From: an uncultured Nitrosomonadales bacterium
GTDB lineage: Bacteria; Pseudomonadota; Gammaproteobacteria; Burkholderiales; Gallionellaceae
Direction: 5' to 3'
Assembly (NCBI GenBank): GCA_903934275.1
Contig: CAIZNF010000619.1
Span: 1 to 11,548 of the forward strand
DNA length: 11,548 bases
The stretch's first letter is position 1, and every line of letters starts with the position of its first letter. The position numbers and the translations under genes are program-made. This document shows, one piece after another, positions 1 to 6,389 of this stretch. Under the pieces are notes generated by a model. That model was not told the DNA's origin. It saw only the letters and a list, made by a program, of their open reading frames with translations, and made no database searches.

Positions 1-254
1 TAAACCAATCTGAATTCAGGGCACGATTCTGTGATGAACTTTAACGTGTTGAAAAGTGCATAAAAGTCACCATGAATGTCGCCCAGAATAAACCAGTTTT
101 CCGGGACACCCCAATCACTTTCAGAAAACTGCACAACCTTCTCTCTGCTGCCATAGTGCAGCAACGGAGGCTTATTTTTTCCTGAAAAATAACGCCCTGA
201 TCCTTGGGCAAGAAGCTCTAATCTTATTTTTCTGAATTCCTCTAATGTCGCCAT
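1..254 (-). CDS. Metallophosphoesterase (calcineurin-like/PPP type), N-terminal part
   Basis: The 84 visible residues run off the left edge. At residues 54-70 the protein reads WFILGDIHGDFYALFNT, the first metal-binding block (GDxHG; D59 and H61 as ligands) of the calcineurin-like phosphoesterase superfamily, here closest in style to Ser/Thr protein phosphatases of the PPP type. The later blocks (GDxxDRG, GNHE) would lie outside the window, so catalytic completeness cannot be judged. The ATG at 254 is the only ATG in frame after an upstream TAG; its ribosome binding site is weak. The start lies 52 bases after the stop of the preceding minus-strand gene, so it is probably the fourth gene of the same operon. 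Superfamily is secure from the motif; substrate (protein, nucleotide, other) is unknown. Confidence 0.75.
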   Translation of the reverse strand, partial: MATLEEFRKIRLELLAQGSGRYFSGKNKPPLLHYGSREKVVQFSESDWGVPENWFILGDIHGDFYALFNTLKFITESCPEFRLV

Positions 255-306
255 AGCATTGACTACCAATTTTTCATTACAAATAAAGGTGGGTGTTTGG
301 GTATTA

Positions 307-960
307 TCAGCCTATTCCTGGCTTCAACGGAATCAACCAATTTTTGATGCCGCACGTAACACCAACATGGGCAGACTGTTCTTCATCGCACTTGAACTGC
401 TGCATATTGGGCAGTGCGCGCTCCGGTTCTTGCAAGGCACTTTCATCCCGAATCAACTTCGCCCAAGTAGTCCCTCCATTGGCGACAACGGACATTTGCA
501 GCCAGCGCGCGAGTGCAAGCTCTTCGTTGACCCATTTTAGGAAAGGGTCGAATAAATGATCCTGCCATAGCGCTTCGCGGCTCGTAAAGAGCGCTATTGA
601 TTCGCCATAATCGTGTTTGCAGAACTCGCATTTATAACCACCCTGCGTGCGGAATGCGTGTACATCCAGGCTGACCAACATATCCCAGAAATCTCCCAGC
701 CAATTCACATGGACGTTAATCTCATCACGCGAAAGCGAGACGGAAAGGCAATCTGGATAATTGAGAAAATGCAGCTCCACATTCCTTTTGGATATTTTAG
801 TCAAGCAAACGGGAACCACGAAGCGTGCGCGGCTCCCTCTGAGCCAGCGCACAAAGGCGCGCTGAATGCGAGGGCGCGGAACGTACCTCATATGTACATG
901 GTGAACTGGATTCAGGTCTTCGACTTGGTAGCTGTTTTTTTGAATTTTCACGTTGACCAC
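307..960 (-). CDS. Hypothetical protein with one CxxC pair
   Basis: A 217-residue protein I do not recognise. It is soluble-looking, without signal peptide or membrane segment. The N-terminal third is basic (RYVPRPRIQRAFVRWLRG). A CEFC pair (residues about 111-114, in YKCEFCKHDYG) could be half of a zinc site, with other cysteines near residues 52, 71, 191 and 203. There is no ATG near the 5' end. I chose GTG at 960 because a GAG lies five bases upstream; TTG at 963 is the alternative, and a later start at an internal Met cannot be excluded. It starts 19 bases after the stop of the 104-aa gene and ends 52 bases before the metallophosphoesterase, consistent with an operon. No function is proposed. 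Confidence 0.65.
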   Translation of the reverse strand: MVNVKIQKNSYQVEDLNPVHHVHMRYVPRPRIQRAFVRWLRGSRARFVVPVCLTKISKRNVELHFLNYPDCLSVSLSRDEINVHVNWLGDFWDMLVSLDVHAFRTQGGYKCEFCKHDYGESIALFTSREALWQDHLFDPFLKWVNEELALARWLQMSVVANGGTTWAKLIRDESALQEPERALPNMQQFKCDEEQSAHVGVTCGIKNWLIPLKPGIG

Positions 961-979
961 CAAAACTCAGCAAGTCACG

Positions 980-1294
980 CTACGAATCATTTTCTTCATT
1001 CTCCGGGAAAAATGACTGATAGAAAAAACCAATCATTTCTTTAATCTCTGGGGGCATCAGTTTTTTTTGCTCATCAACCGCTTCCATTGCGCTTATCAGA
1101 GACCATCCCTCACCCTCGATTTCCTCAAGCTGCTCCTTGGATGGCTGAAAATACCCATTAGCAACGACAAAATCGAATATTTTATTGAAAGTTCCAAACT
1201 CGACCAGCTCCCACTGCCACTCCTCAATATTTTCGATGGCATGGAACTTCTCGGCTTGTTGGGCGATAAATTCCTTTAGTTCGTTTAGCGTCAT
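980..1294 (-). CDS. Small acidic hypothetical protein
   Basis: A 104-residue acidic, probably helical cytoplasmic protein beginning MTLNELKEFIAQQAEKF and ending in an acidic tail (FFPENEENDS). It has no signal peptide, membrane segment or cysteine. The start at 1294 is fixed by a strong Shine-Dalgarno GAGGAGA seven bases upstream; an upstream TTG in frame (1309) overlaps that site and is unlikely to be used. It lies 18 bases after the stop of the 270-aa gene and 19 bases before the next one, so translation is probably coupled within an operon. I do not recognise a family. Its size and charge would suit a small partner or immunity-like protein, but that is speculation. Confidence 0.7.
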   Translation of the reverse strand: MTLNELKEFIAQQAEKFHAIENIEEWQWELVEFGTFNKIFDFVVANGYFQPSKEQLEEIEGEGWSLISAMEAVDEQKKLMPPEIKEMIGFFYQSFFPENEENDS

Positions 1295-1312
1295 TAGTTT
1301 TCTCCTCAACCT

Positions 1313-2125
1313 TTATGTGCAACCTTCGGATTTTGGCGATGCACTGAATGCTGATTCACGAACAATGTTCCACGACACATCACCATGGCCAGACCACCCC
1401 TCACTTTTGACAACCCTGACCTGCTCAAGCTGAGAAATGCTTTCGTCACCAGCAAGTGACGGAAACAGCCTATAAATTCGAGAATCACCTGACTGTCTGG
1501 AAAGGTGGCTATCTGTAATGAACATTTCACAATTCAGCTTGCTCAAAACATTCAGCAACCACACCCCGCTCGACTTTCCACCGCCACCGCAGCCGCCTCC
1601 AAAGCGGACATGGACGATATGACTGAATCGGCCATTTTTAGGCAACACTTGTTTTGCACAGAAAGCAGCGTTTTCAACAAAAGCATAAATCACGGGCACA
1701 GAAAATGTGCCCAGTACACTTGATTCAATCTCGACTTCAAGAAATACAACGCGACCGGTAGCGTGGCTGCCTTCTGAAAAACTAACGATTTTGTCGTCAA
1801 GAGGTAACTCGCACCGGGGTAGCTCCTCAATTGATTTGACGGAAACCTTCGTTCGTTCATCAATATGAATTGTGCGGCTGTCCAAGAAGTTTGATGATTC
1901 ATGCGGAAAATAATCGGTATGAAGGAATATATTTGGGCAGAGAGGTTCGGGTTTTGGCGCGGGGTTAACTTCCGCATATTTTTGGCTCAGATATAGCAAG
2001 TCCCTGAAATCTTCGCCCGCAGATGGATACCACGCAATGCGTGGTTCTCCTTCGCATTTAGCTAGCCATCTACTAAGCGCACCATTGTTCTTTCCATTCA
2101 ACTCAAGCAGCAATTTTCTGGACAT
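1313..2125 (-). CDS. Conserved-looking hypothetical protein, first gene of the minus-strand operon
   Basis: A 270-residue protein with a distinctive N-terminal block, IAWYPSAGEDFRDLLYLS (residues 30-47), that I associate with a family of uncharacterised bacterial proteins but cannot name with certainty. A Gly-rich loop follows at residues 176-187 (FGGGCGGGGKSSG), then WLLNVLSKLNCEMFITDS. The loop formally fits Walker A (G-x4-G-K-S at 178-185), but it sits late in the chain and no Walker B is obvious, so I do not call an ATPase. There is no signal peptide or membrane helix. The ATG at 2125 has a GGGAG Shine-Dalgarno seven bases upstream. It heads a run of four closely spaced minus-strand genes ending in a metallophosphoesterase. 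Confidence 0.7.
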   Translation of the reverse strand: MSRKLLLELNGKNNGALSRWLAKCEGEPRIAWYPSAGEDFRDLLYLSQKYAEVNPAPKPEPLCPNIFLHTDYFPHESSNFLDSRTIHIDERTKVSVKSIEELPRCELPLDDKIVSFSEGSHATGRVVFLEVEIESSVLGTFSVPVIYAFVENAAFCAKQVLPKNGRFSHIVHVRFGGGCGGGGKSSGVWLLNVLSKLNCEMFITDSHLSRQSGDSRIYRLFPSLAGDESISQLEQVRVVKSEGWSGHGDVSWNIVRESAFSASPKSEGCT

Positions 2126-2240
2126 ACCATTTCTCCCATAACATTTACGTGCAAAATATTGTCTTTTCCATGCAATGTCGCTTATACAGCCGTGAACTGA
2201 TCCAATTGCAGTGAGTAAAGCACCTGCTCGAAATTTACCT

Positions 2241-2496
2241 GAAGGAGCGGGAAGTTACCAAAATACTGCTTATCAATTTCATCCTACCAAACCAAAAACA
2301 ACCCACCCCCTAGATGAAACAACTAGCCGTTCGACTAAGCTGCAAAAAACCGCAACCAAGTCGCTGGTTAATCCTAACCTTCCCCTTGAAGGGGAAGGGA
2401 TCCAGTTCCTTCCCCTTCAAGGGGGAGGCTAGGTGGGGGATGGGGTAGATGTTGAATTACGATTAACGGTACCTTTAGAATTTCTGCCTCCCTAAG
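2241..2496. mobile_element. MITE-like palindromic repeat, copy 1
   Basis: This non-coding block is a diverged direct copy of 3533-3730. Shared parts are the left section (for example TATCAATTTCATCCTA with one change), two consecutive palindromes of CCTTCCCCTT/AAGGGGAAGG type (2378-2398 and 2408-2428, both 21 bp), the G-rich stretch GGCTAGG...GGGGATGGGGT, and the right end with ATTACGATTAACGGTA. Copy 1 carries about 60 extra bases at roughly 2308-2375. The right end read on the minus strand starts CTTAGGGAG, like the left end of copy 2, suggesting imperfect terminal inverted repeats. A short open frame inside it has no coding character. Between 2138 and 2240, upstream of the minus-strand operon, I see no convincing promoter. 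Confidence 0.6.
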
Positions 2497-2503
2497 TATT
2501 TTT

Positions 2504-3052
2504 CTAGCCTTCCGTGTTTTGCCGTTTGGCCAGTTTGCGCTGCAGGGTGCGGCGGTGCATGTTGAGCGCGCGCGATGTGGCCGAAACATTGCCCTGATAC
2601 CCCTTCAATACGCGCTGAATATGTTCCCACTCCATCTGATCCGCCGTGAGAGTTTGTGCATTGAGTTGGGCATCTGTACTGGCGATATGGCCGAATGCCG
2701 CCACGATTTCATCGGCATTCGCCGGTTTGGTCAGGTACTGTGTCGCGCCCAGCTTTATGGCTTCCACTGCCGTTGAGATGCTGCCGTAACCGGTCAGCAC
2801 CACGGTGCGAGTGGCTGGGTCGAGTTCATGCAGGGCATGGACGAGCGTCAGCCCGGATGCTCCGCCCATCTTTAAATCTACTATGGCGTACTCCGGCGGG
2901 TTTTCATTTGCCAGCGGTAACGCCTGCTCCACGCTATGCGCCACCGTTACTGCAAAGCCGCGTTTCTCCAGTGCGCGGCACAGCACACGGCAGAAGGTGC
3001 TGTCATCATCCACCAGCAACAGCGAGATCTTTTCAGTAGCAGATAACTTCAT
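2504..3052 (-). CDS. regA: RegA/PrrA/ActR-type redox response regulator
   Basis: A 182-residue cytoplasmic response regulator. The receiver domain spans residues 8-125 with acidic pocket D15-D17, phospho-acceptor D59 (YAIVDLKMGG), T87 (VVLTGYGS) and K109 (LTKPAN). A short linker leads to a Fis-type helix-turn-helix at 140-178 with GNVSATSRALNMHRRTLQRK, the hallmark of the RegA/PrrA/ActR/RegR family, which answers to the redox-sensing kinase RegB/PrrB and controls respiration, nitrogen and carbon genes. Length is normal for the family. ATG at 3052 follows GGGGA at about ten bases. No RegB kinase lies beside it: both sides are repeats and non-coding DNA, so it is an orphan in this window. Matching operator-like sites upstream of it and of oprC suggest autoregulation and local targets (inference). 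Confidence 0.92.
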   Translation of the reverse strand: MKLSATEKISLLLVDDDSTFCRVLCRALEKRGFAVTVAHSVEQALPLANENPPEYAIVDLKMGGASGLTLVHALHELDPATRTVVLTGYGSISTAVEAIKLGATQYLTKPANADEIVAAFGHIASTDAQLNAQTLTADQMEWEHIQRVLKGYQGNVSATSRALNMHRRTLQRKLAKRQNTEG

Positions 3053-3158
3053 GAGTGTTTTTTCCCCGACGGTAAAATAATTTCAGATATAGCATCCACT
3101 AGCATTGCCAGCTCGGTGTAGATGGAGGTGTCCAGCTTGATTGGTGAGATATGAAAAG

Positions 3159-3186
3159 TTTATAGCCAAAAAATTCTATAGGTAAA
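3159..3186 (-). promoter_or_regulatory. Possible sigma70 promoter of regA
   Basis: Read on the minus strand, TTTACC and TATAAA are separated by 16 bases, about 100 bases upstream of the regA start. The -10 is good and the -35 weak. The paired operator-like palindrome at 3217-3246 lies upstream, its centre about 80 bases before the expected transcription start, a distance compatible with activation. The call rests only on motif match and position. Confidence 0.35.
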
Positions 3187-3216
3187 ATTTTACAGGCTTG
3201 CCGGTGTTGGTGGAAT

Positions 3217-3246
3217 GTGGCATTTTGTCGCGCGGCAATATGTCAC
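3217..3246. promoter_or_regulatory. Predicted RegA-type operator, two abutting 15-mers
   Basis: GTGGCATTTTGTCGC (3217-3231) abuts GCGGCAATATGTCAC (3232-3246). The first fits exactly the RegR/RegA-type box I recall from the literature, GNG(G/A)C(A/G)TTNNGNCGC; the second fits on the opposite strand with one mismatch. The whole 36-base block 3214-3249 is itself an imperfect palindrome (15 of 18 symmetric pairs match). The second 15-mer and its flanks (21 bases, 3229-3249) recur identically at 4047-4067 before oprC. The site lies 165 bases upstream of regA, suggesting autoregulation or control of a lost divergent gene. Confidence 0.55.
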
Positions 3247-3249
3247 ATT

Positions 3250-3445
3250 ACCTGCCTGTCGCTCGCGTGCGCTTGGACACTGGGGTGCGATGGTTCTTAA
3301 CTCCATGCATTGAACGATAGAGTTCGGCATCTGAAGCTCGCGGCTAGAAAAATACGTACGTGAACTTATGAAACGAAGTGCTTAGTCACTTACCAGTCAA
3401 ATGATGTCAAAACGTGACGAGAATTATGATGTACAGCCAATCACC
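3250..3445. other. Non-coding stretch, nothing recognised
   Basis: I see no open frame with coding character, hairpin-plus-T-tract or repeat here. It is simply intergenic DNA between the operator-like palindrome and the REP element. Confidence 0.5.
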
Positions 3446-3502
3446 GTAGGAGCGGACTCCAGTCCGCGAGCCGTTAAATCGCGACTTGGAGGTCGCTCCT
3501 AC
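3446..3502. repeat. REP-like inverted repeat (GTAGGAGCG type)
   Basis: The block begins GTAGGAGCGGACTCCAGTCC and ends TTGGAGGTCGCTCCTAC, so GTAGGAGCG pairs with CGCTCCTAC across 57 bases, with further imperfect pairing of TCGCGA-like inner parts. This form is typical of dispersed REP/BIME elements of proteobacterial genomes, which are usually mobilised by RAYT transposases encoded elsewhere. No T-tract follows, so it is not a standard terminator. Confidence 0.7.
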
Positions 3503-3532
3503 GAGGTACTTTTTTGGTTCCGGCTCGCCCGG

Positions 3533-3730
3533 CTTAGGGAGTAAGAATTTACTAAAATTCCGTTTATCAATTTCATCCTATCAAACCAAAAACAACCCAC
3601 CTTCATCCTTATCTTCCCCCTGAAGTGGAAGGGACTCAGTCCCTCCCCCTTCAAGGGGGAGGCTAGGAGGGGGATGGGGTGGATGTTAAATTACGATTAA
3701 CGGTAGCTTTAGAATTTTCGTTTCCCTTAG
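3533..3730. mobile_element. MITE-like palindromic repeat, copy 2
   Basis: A 198-base non-coding element and the shorter partner of 2241-2496, in the same orientation. Its left end CTTAGGGAG and right end (CTAAGGGAA on the other strand) form imperfect terminal inverted repeats. Inside are a perfect 21-bp palindrome of CCTCCCCCTT/AAGGGGGAGG type (3642-3662), a weaker one just before it (about 3613-3631), and the same right section containing ATTACGATTAACGGTA. The two copies bracket regA and its upstream region as direct repeats. Confidence 0.6.
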
Positions 3731-3762
3731 CCCAAACGATACATGGGTGGATGAGAGATTTT

Positions 3763-3976
3763 TTATCGTTCCTGCGGTGGAATCTCCGATAAACAGAGCC
3801 TGTTGGTGGATGCGGTGCTATCCGTGCTGTGGCACAACATCAAACGCTTCGGCCAGCACATAACCACGCGCCGGATCAAATACTAGGCAGTGGTTTAACT
3901 TGTGGTCATCCGAGCCGGTCACGATCATGGAGAATTGCAGCGGCCGTAGAAAAACCTGAATAGACGCGGGAGGTAG
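3763..3976 (-). pseudogene. Decayed gene fragment, family unknown
   Basis: On the minus strand the frame open from 3976 reads protein-like for 52 codons, including MIVTGSDDHKLNHCLVFDPA and then GYVLAEAFDVVPQH, before a TAG at 3818. Shifting by one base after that point continues with STNRLCLSEIPPQER and a TAA at 3763, as expected for a frameshifted C-terminus. No start codon with a ribosome binding site precedes it; the upstream side is cut by the duplicated terminator module. A competing 43-codon frame on the plus strand (3755-3886, ending GQHITTRRIKY) also looks protein-like, so the coding strand is uncertain. I do not recognise the family. Confidence 0.3.
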
Positions 3977-3995
3977 TCATTCCATTATTGTTTAT

Positions 3996-4029
3996 CGCCT
4001 CTCATGTTCGCCATGCGGGGCGTTTTTTT
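3996..4029 (+). terminator. Rho-independent terminator upstream of oprC
   Basis: CGCCTC (3996-4001) pairs with GGGGCG (4017-4022, one G-U pair), followed by seven T (4023-4029). It would stop plus-strand transcription entering the oprC promoter region. No intact plus-strand gene precedes it, so its original gene seems to be lost. It is the homologue of the terminator after csp. Confidence 0.6.
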
Positions 4030-4034
4030 GTGGT

Positions 4035-4064
4035 GCGACAAATTGACGCGCGGCAATATGTCAC
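4035..4064. promoter_or_regulatory. Predicted RegA-type operator at the oprC promoter
   Basis: GCGACAAATTGACGC (4035-4049) abuts GCGGCAATATGTCAC (4050-4064); both fit GYGRCAWWWTGNCRC. The second copy ends one base before the predicted -35, the usual place for an activator touching RNA polymerase. The arrangement repeats that upstream of regA, and 21 bases (4047-4067) are identical there. Binding by the local RegA is inferred. Confidence 0.55.
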
Positions 4065-4065
4065 A

Positions 4066-4094
4066 TTCCCAAGTAAATAAATTGCAGGTATAAT
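4066..4094 (+). promoter_or_regulatory. Promoter of the copper receptor gene
   Basis: A perfect -10 TATAAT (4089-4094) is preceded at 17 bases by a weak -35 TTCCCA (4066-4071, four of six). A strong -10 with a poor -35 next to an operator fits an activator-dependent promoter. Transcription should start near 4101, about 48 bases before the oprC ATG. Confidence 0.6.
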
Positions 4095-4148
4095 CGCCGC
4101 GCAATTCATGATTATAAAAAATTTAATTTGTCGGAGGAGAAGAAAAAA

Positions 4149-6179
4149 ATGCAATTCAAATACGTCGCCATTTGTGCCGCGCTGGTCGCAGCATTTGTTC
4201 CGGTAGCGCAAGCTGCCGAGTCGGTCATGCTCGAAGAGGTGGTGGTCACCGCACCGGCGATGGAGCAGCCACTGGTTGTAGAGACCGATCCGCGCAAGCC
4301 GCGCCAGCCAGTTCCCGCGCACGATGGCGCGGACTATCTCAAAACCATCCCCGGTTTCTCGGTGATTCGCAAAGGCGGTACCGACGGCGATCCGGTGTTT
4401 CGCGGCATGGCTGGTTCGCGTTTGAACATTCTGCTGGATGGCGAACAAATTTTGGGTGGTTGCGGTGGCCGCATGGACCCGCCAACTGCTTACGTATTCC
4501 CCGCAGCTTACGAACGCATCACTGTGTTGAAAGGGCCGCAGACCGTGCTGTATGGTCCTGGTAACTCGGCGGGTACGGTGCTGTTCGAACGCACAACCAA
4601 GCGCGAACCGGCAGGTACGAAAGTTACTGGCTCGTTGATGGGTGGAAGTTTTGGCCGTAACGATGAAATGGCCGAAGCCCGTGTTGGCTCCGAAAGTGCC
4701 TATTTGCGCGTTGGCGGTACACGTTCTGAGGCCAACGATTACAAGGATGGCAATGGCTATGCCGTGCATTCTGCTTACAACCGTTGGAGTGGCAATGCGG
4801 CGGTGGGTTTGACACCGGATGACAATACGCGCATTGAGTTGACGGCAGCCAGGAGCGATGGGAAAGCTGCATACGCTGATCGAACCGTGGATGGATCGAA
4901 ATTTGCCCGTGATAACTATGGGCTGAAATTTGACAAGCAACGCATGGGTGGAGTGCTGGATGGCATCGAGGCGCAGGTGTATTACAACTACGTCGATCAT
5001 GTGATGGATAGTTACAGCTTGCGTGCTGGCGGAAATCCGGCGGGCATGATGGCGGCGATGAATCCGGACCGCAAAACGACCGGCGGTCGTTTGATGGGAA
5101 CGCTGAACATGGCAGGAAACACCCAGCTCAAACTGGGGCTGGATACGCAAAGCAATGTGCACACCGGCCGTGTGGGCGCAGCACCGGGTTATGCGGGAGA
5201 CTACACACTTAATGCTCGCACCAAGGATGCTGATTCCAAGAATATCGGCGTGTTCGGTGAGCTACATCACAACCTGGCTGAAACAAGTCGTGTGATCGGC
5301 GGACTTCGAGCCGACAGTTGGCAGGCAACAGATTATCGCGCAACGATAACCCGTGGGATGGGCACTGTTGCGAATCCTACGACCAATCAATCGCGCAAGA
5401 AAACACTATCCAGCGGGTTTGCGCGTTTCGAGAAGGATGTCTCTAGCGCATCGACCGCGTTTATTGGCGTGGGGCGCACCACGCGCGCACCGGATTACTG
5501 GGAAATGTTCAGTTACGAAAGCCTGACCACAGCTAGTGCGTTTAACACCAATCCAGAGAGGACTACCCAACTGGATGCGGGTTTAAATTACCGCGAAGGA
5601 GCGCTGTCTGGATCGGTATCGGCGTTTTACAACAAGATCACCGATTTCAATCTGATCCAATCCAATGTGACCAAGGGTATGTCATCGGTGACAGTTACGC
5701 GCAACGTGAACGCCACTACCTATGGTGCAGAAGCGGGTTTGGTTTACCAGTTGGCAGAACGCTGGAAGCTGGATGGTAGCTTGGCTTATGTGCAGGGCGA
5801 CAACGATACCGATGGTATAGCATTGGGTCAGACTCCGCCGCTGGAAGTGCGAATGGGTGTCAACTACAACAACAAGATATGGTCGTTCGGTGGTTTGTTG
5901 CGTGGCGTGGCATCTCAGAACCGCGTCGCGGTGAACCAGGGTAACATCGCCGGGCGCGACATCGGTGCTTCGAGTGGTTTCGGTGTGTTCTCGGTCAACG
6001 GTGGCTGGCGTGCCAATAAGACCGTGCAAGTGACTGCTGGTGTAGATAACGTGTTCGACAAGAACTACGCAGAGCATATCAGCCGTGCAGGTGTCATGGT
6101 GAGCGGTTTTACGCAAACTACACGGGTCAACGAAGTGGGTCGCAACCTGTGGGTGAAGGCAAATTTCGCATTTGACTGA
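4149..6179 (+). CDS. oprC: TonB-dependent copper receptor (OprC/NosA family)
   Basis: A 676-residue outer-membrane beta-barrel transporter that takes copper into the periplasm using TonB energy. A signal peptide covers residues 1-22 (cleavage near AQA/AES), followed by a TonB-box-like EEVVVTAP (29-36). The plug contains GADYLKTIPGFSVIRKGGTD and LGGCGGRMDPPTAY, characteristic of the copper-receptor family. The OprC ligand pattern is complete: CxxxM at C105/M109 and HxM at H284/M286 (VDHVMD). The barrel ends in a C-terminal aromatic residue (ANFAFD). The ATG at 4149 is preferred over an in-frame TTG at 4128 because GGAGGAGA (4133-4140) lies eight bases before it. A promoter with operator-like sites lies upstream and csp follows 210 bases later. 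NosA serves nitrous-oxide reductase in Pseudomonas; the client here is unknown. Confidence 0.94.
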   Translation: MQFKYVAICAALVAAFVPVAQAAESVMLEEVVVTAPAMEQPLVVETDPRKPRQPVPAHDGADYLKTIPGFSVIRKGGTDGDPVFRGMAGSRLNILLDGEQILGGCGGRMDPPTAYVFPAAYERITVLKGPQTVLYGPGNSAGTVLFERTTKREPAGTKVTGSLMGGSFGRNDEMAEARVGSESAYLRVGGTRSEANDYKDGNGYAVHSAYNRWSGNAAVGLTPDDNTRIELTAARSDGKAAYADRTVDGSKFARDNYGLKFDKQRMGGVLDGIEAQVYYNYVDHVMDSYSLRAGGNPAGMMAAMNPDRKTTGGRLMGTLNMAGNTQLKLGLDTQSNVHTGRVGAAPGYAGDYTLNARTKDADSKNIGVFGELHHNLAETSRVIGGLRADSWQATDYRATITRGMGTVANPTTNQSRKKTLSSGFARFEKDVSSASTAFIGVGRTTRAPDYWEMFSYESLTTASAFNTNPERTTQLDAGLNYREGALSGSVSAFYNKITDFNLIQSNVTKGMSSVTVTRNVNATTYGAEAGLVYQLAERWKLDGSLAYVQGDNDTDGIALGQTPPLEVRMGVNYNNKIWSFGGLLRGVASQNRVAVNQGNIAGRDIGASSGFGVFSVNGGWRANKTVQVTAGVDNVFDKNYAEHISRAGVMVSGFTQTTRVNEVGRNLWVKANFAFD

Positions 6180-6198
6180 ATGATGTTGTGATTGAAGT

Positions 6199-6224
6199 AA
6201 AAAACCGCCGGATAACACTGGCGG
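6199..6224 (-). terminator. Hairpin with T-tract on the minus strand, between oprC and csp
   Basis: CCGCC (6205-6209) pairs with GGCGG (6220-6224); on the minus strand six T follow (6204-6199), giving the form of an intrinsic terminator. On the plus strand there is no T-tract, so it is unlikely to end the oprC message. No minus-strand gene lies upstream; it may block antisense transcription into oprC or be coincidental. Confidence 0.35.
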
Positions 6225-6389
6225 GTCGGTATTCACAAAAGCCAACTTGCGTCAAAAACCAAGTCGCATATTCGCTGCACGATGTGAGTGAGTTATACTT
6301 GCTAAAGGTAACGCACATTTTAGCTATTGCGGTGGTGTGCTTAATACCTGTCTTTCCAGCCGCGTTTATCAACTTTTAGGAGATTAATC

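Larger units (their letters stand above)
3981..4094. repeat. Duplicated terminator-operator-promoter module, copy A
   Basis: Bases 3981-4022 match 6870-6911 at 35 of 42 positions without gaps. Similarity then continues through a T-rich stretch, TGCGACAA and the promoter hexamers, with copy A carrying one extra operator 15-mer. Copy A lies before oprC and copy B after csp, so the two-gene cassette is flanked by direct repeats. Confidence 0.65.

Noticed and set aside
2378..2428. Double palindrome as a terminator for regA
   Set aside because: The hairpins are strong, but no T-tract follows on the minus strand, and the same structures occur in the second copy away from any gene end; they belong to the repeat.
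2211..2432. 73-codon open frame on the plus strand
   Set aside because: It lies largely in the MITE-like repeat; its translation is low-complexity text (LPLEGEGIQFLPLQGGG) produced by the palindromes.
3830..3845. TGGCAC that could be a sigma54 -24 element
   Set aside because: The -12 position reads CAAA rather than TTGC, so it does not fit a sigma54 promoter.
4002..5162. 386-codon open frame on the minus strand opposite oprC
   Set aside because: It is a shadow of the well-supported copper receptor: rich in His, Arg, Cys and Thr with no domain, and it has no ribosome binding site.
5682..6245. 187-codon open frame on the minus strand at the end of oprC
   Set aside because: It is antisense to the receptor barrel, with composition typical of a shadow frame and no recognisable motif.
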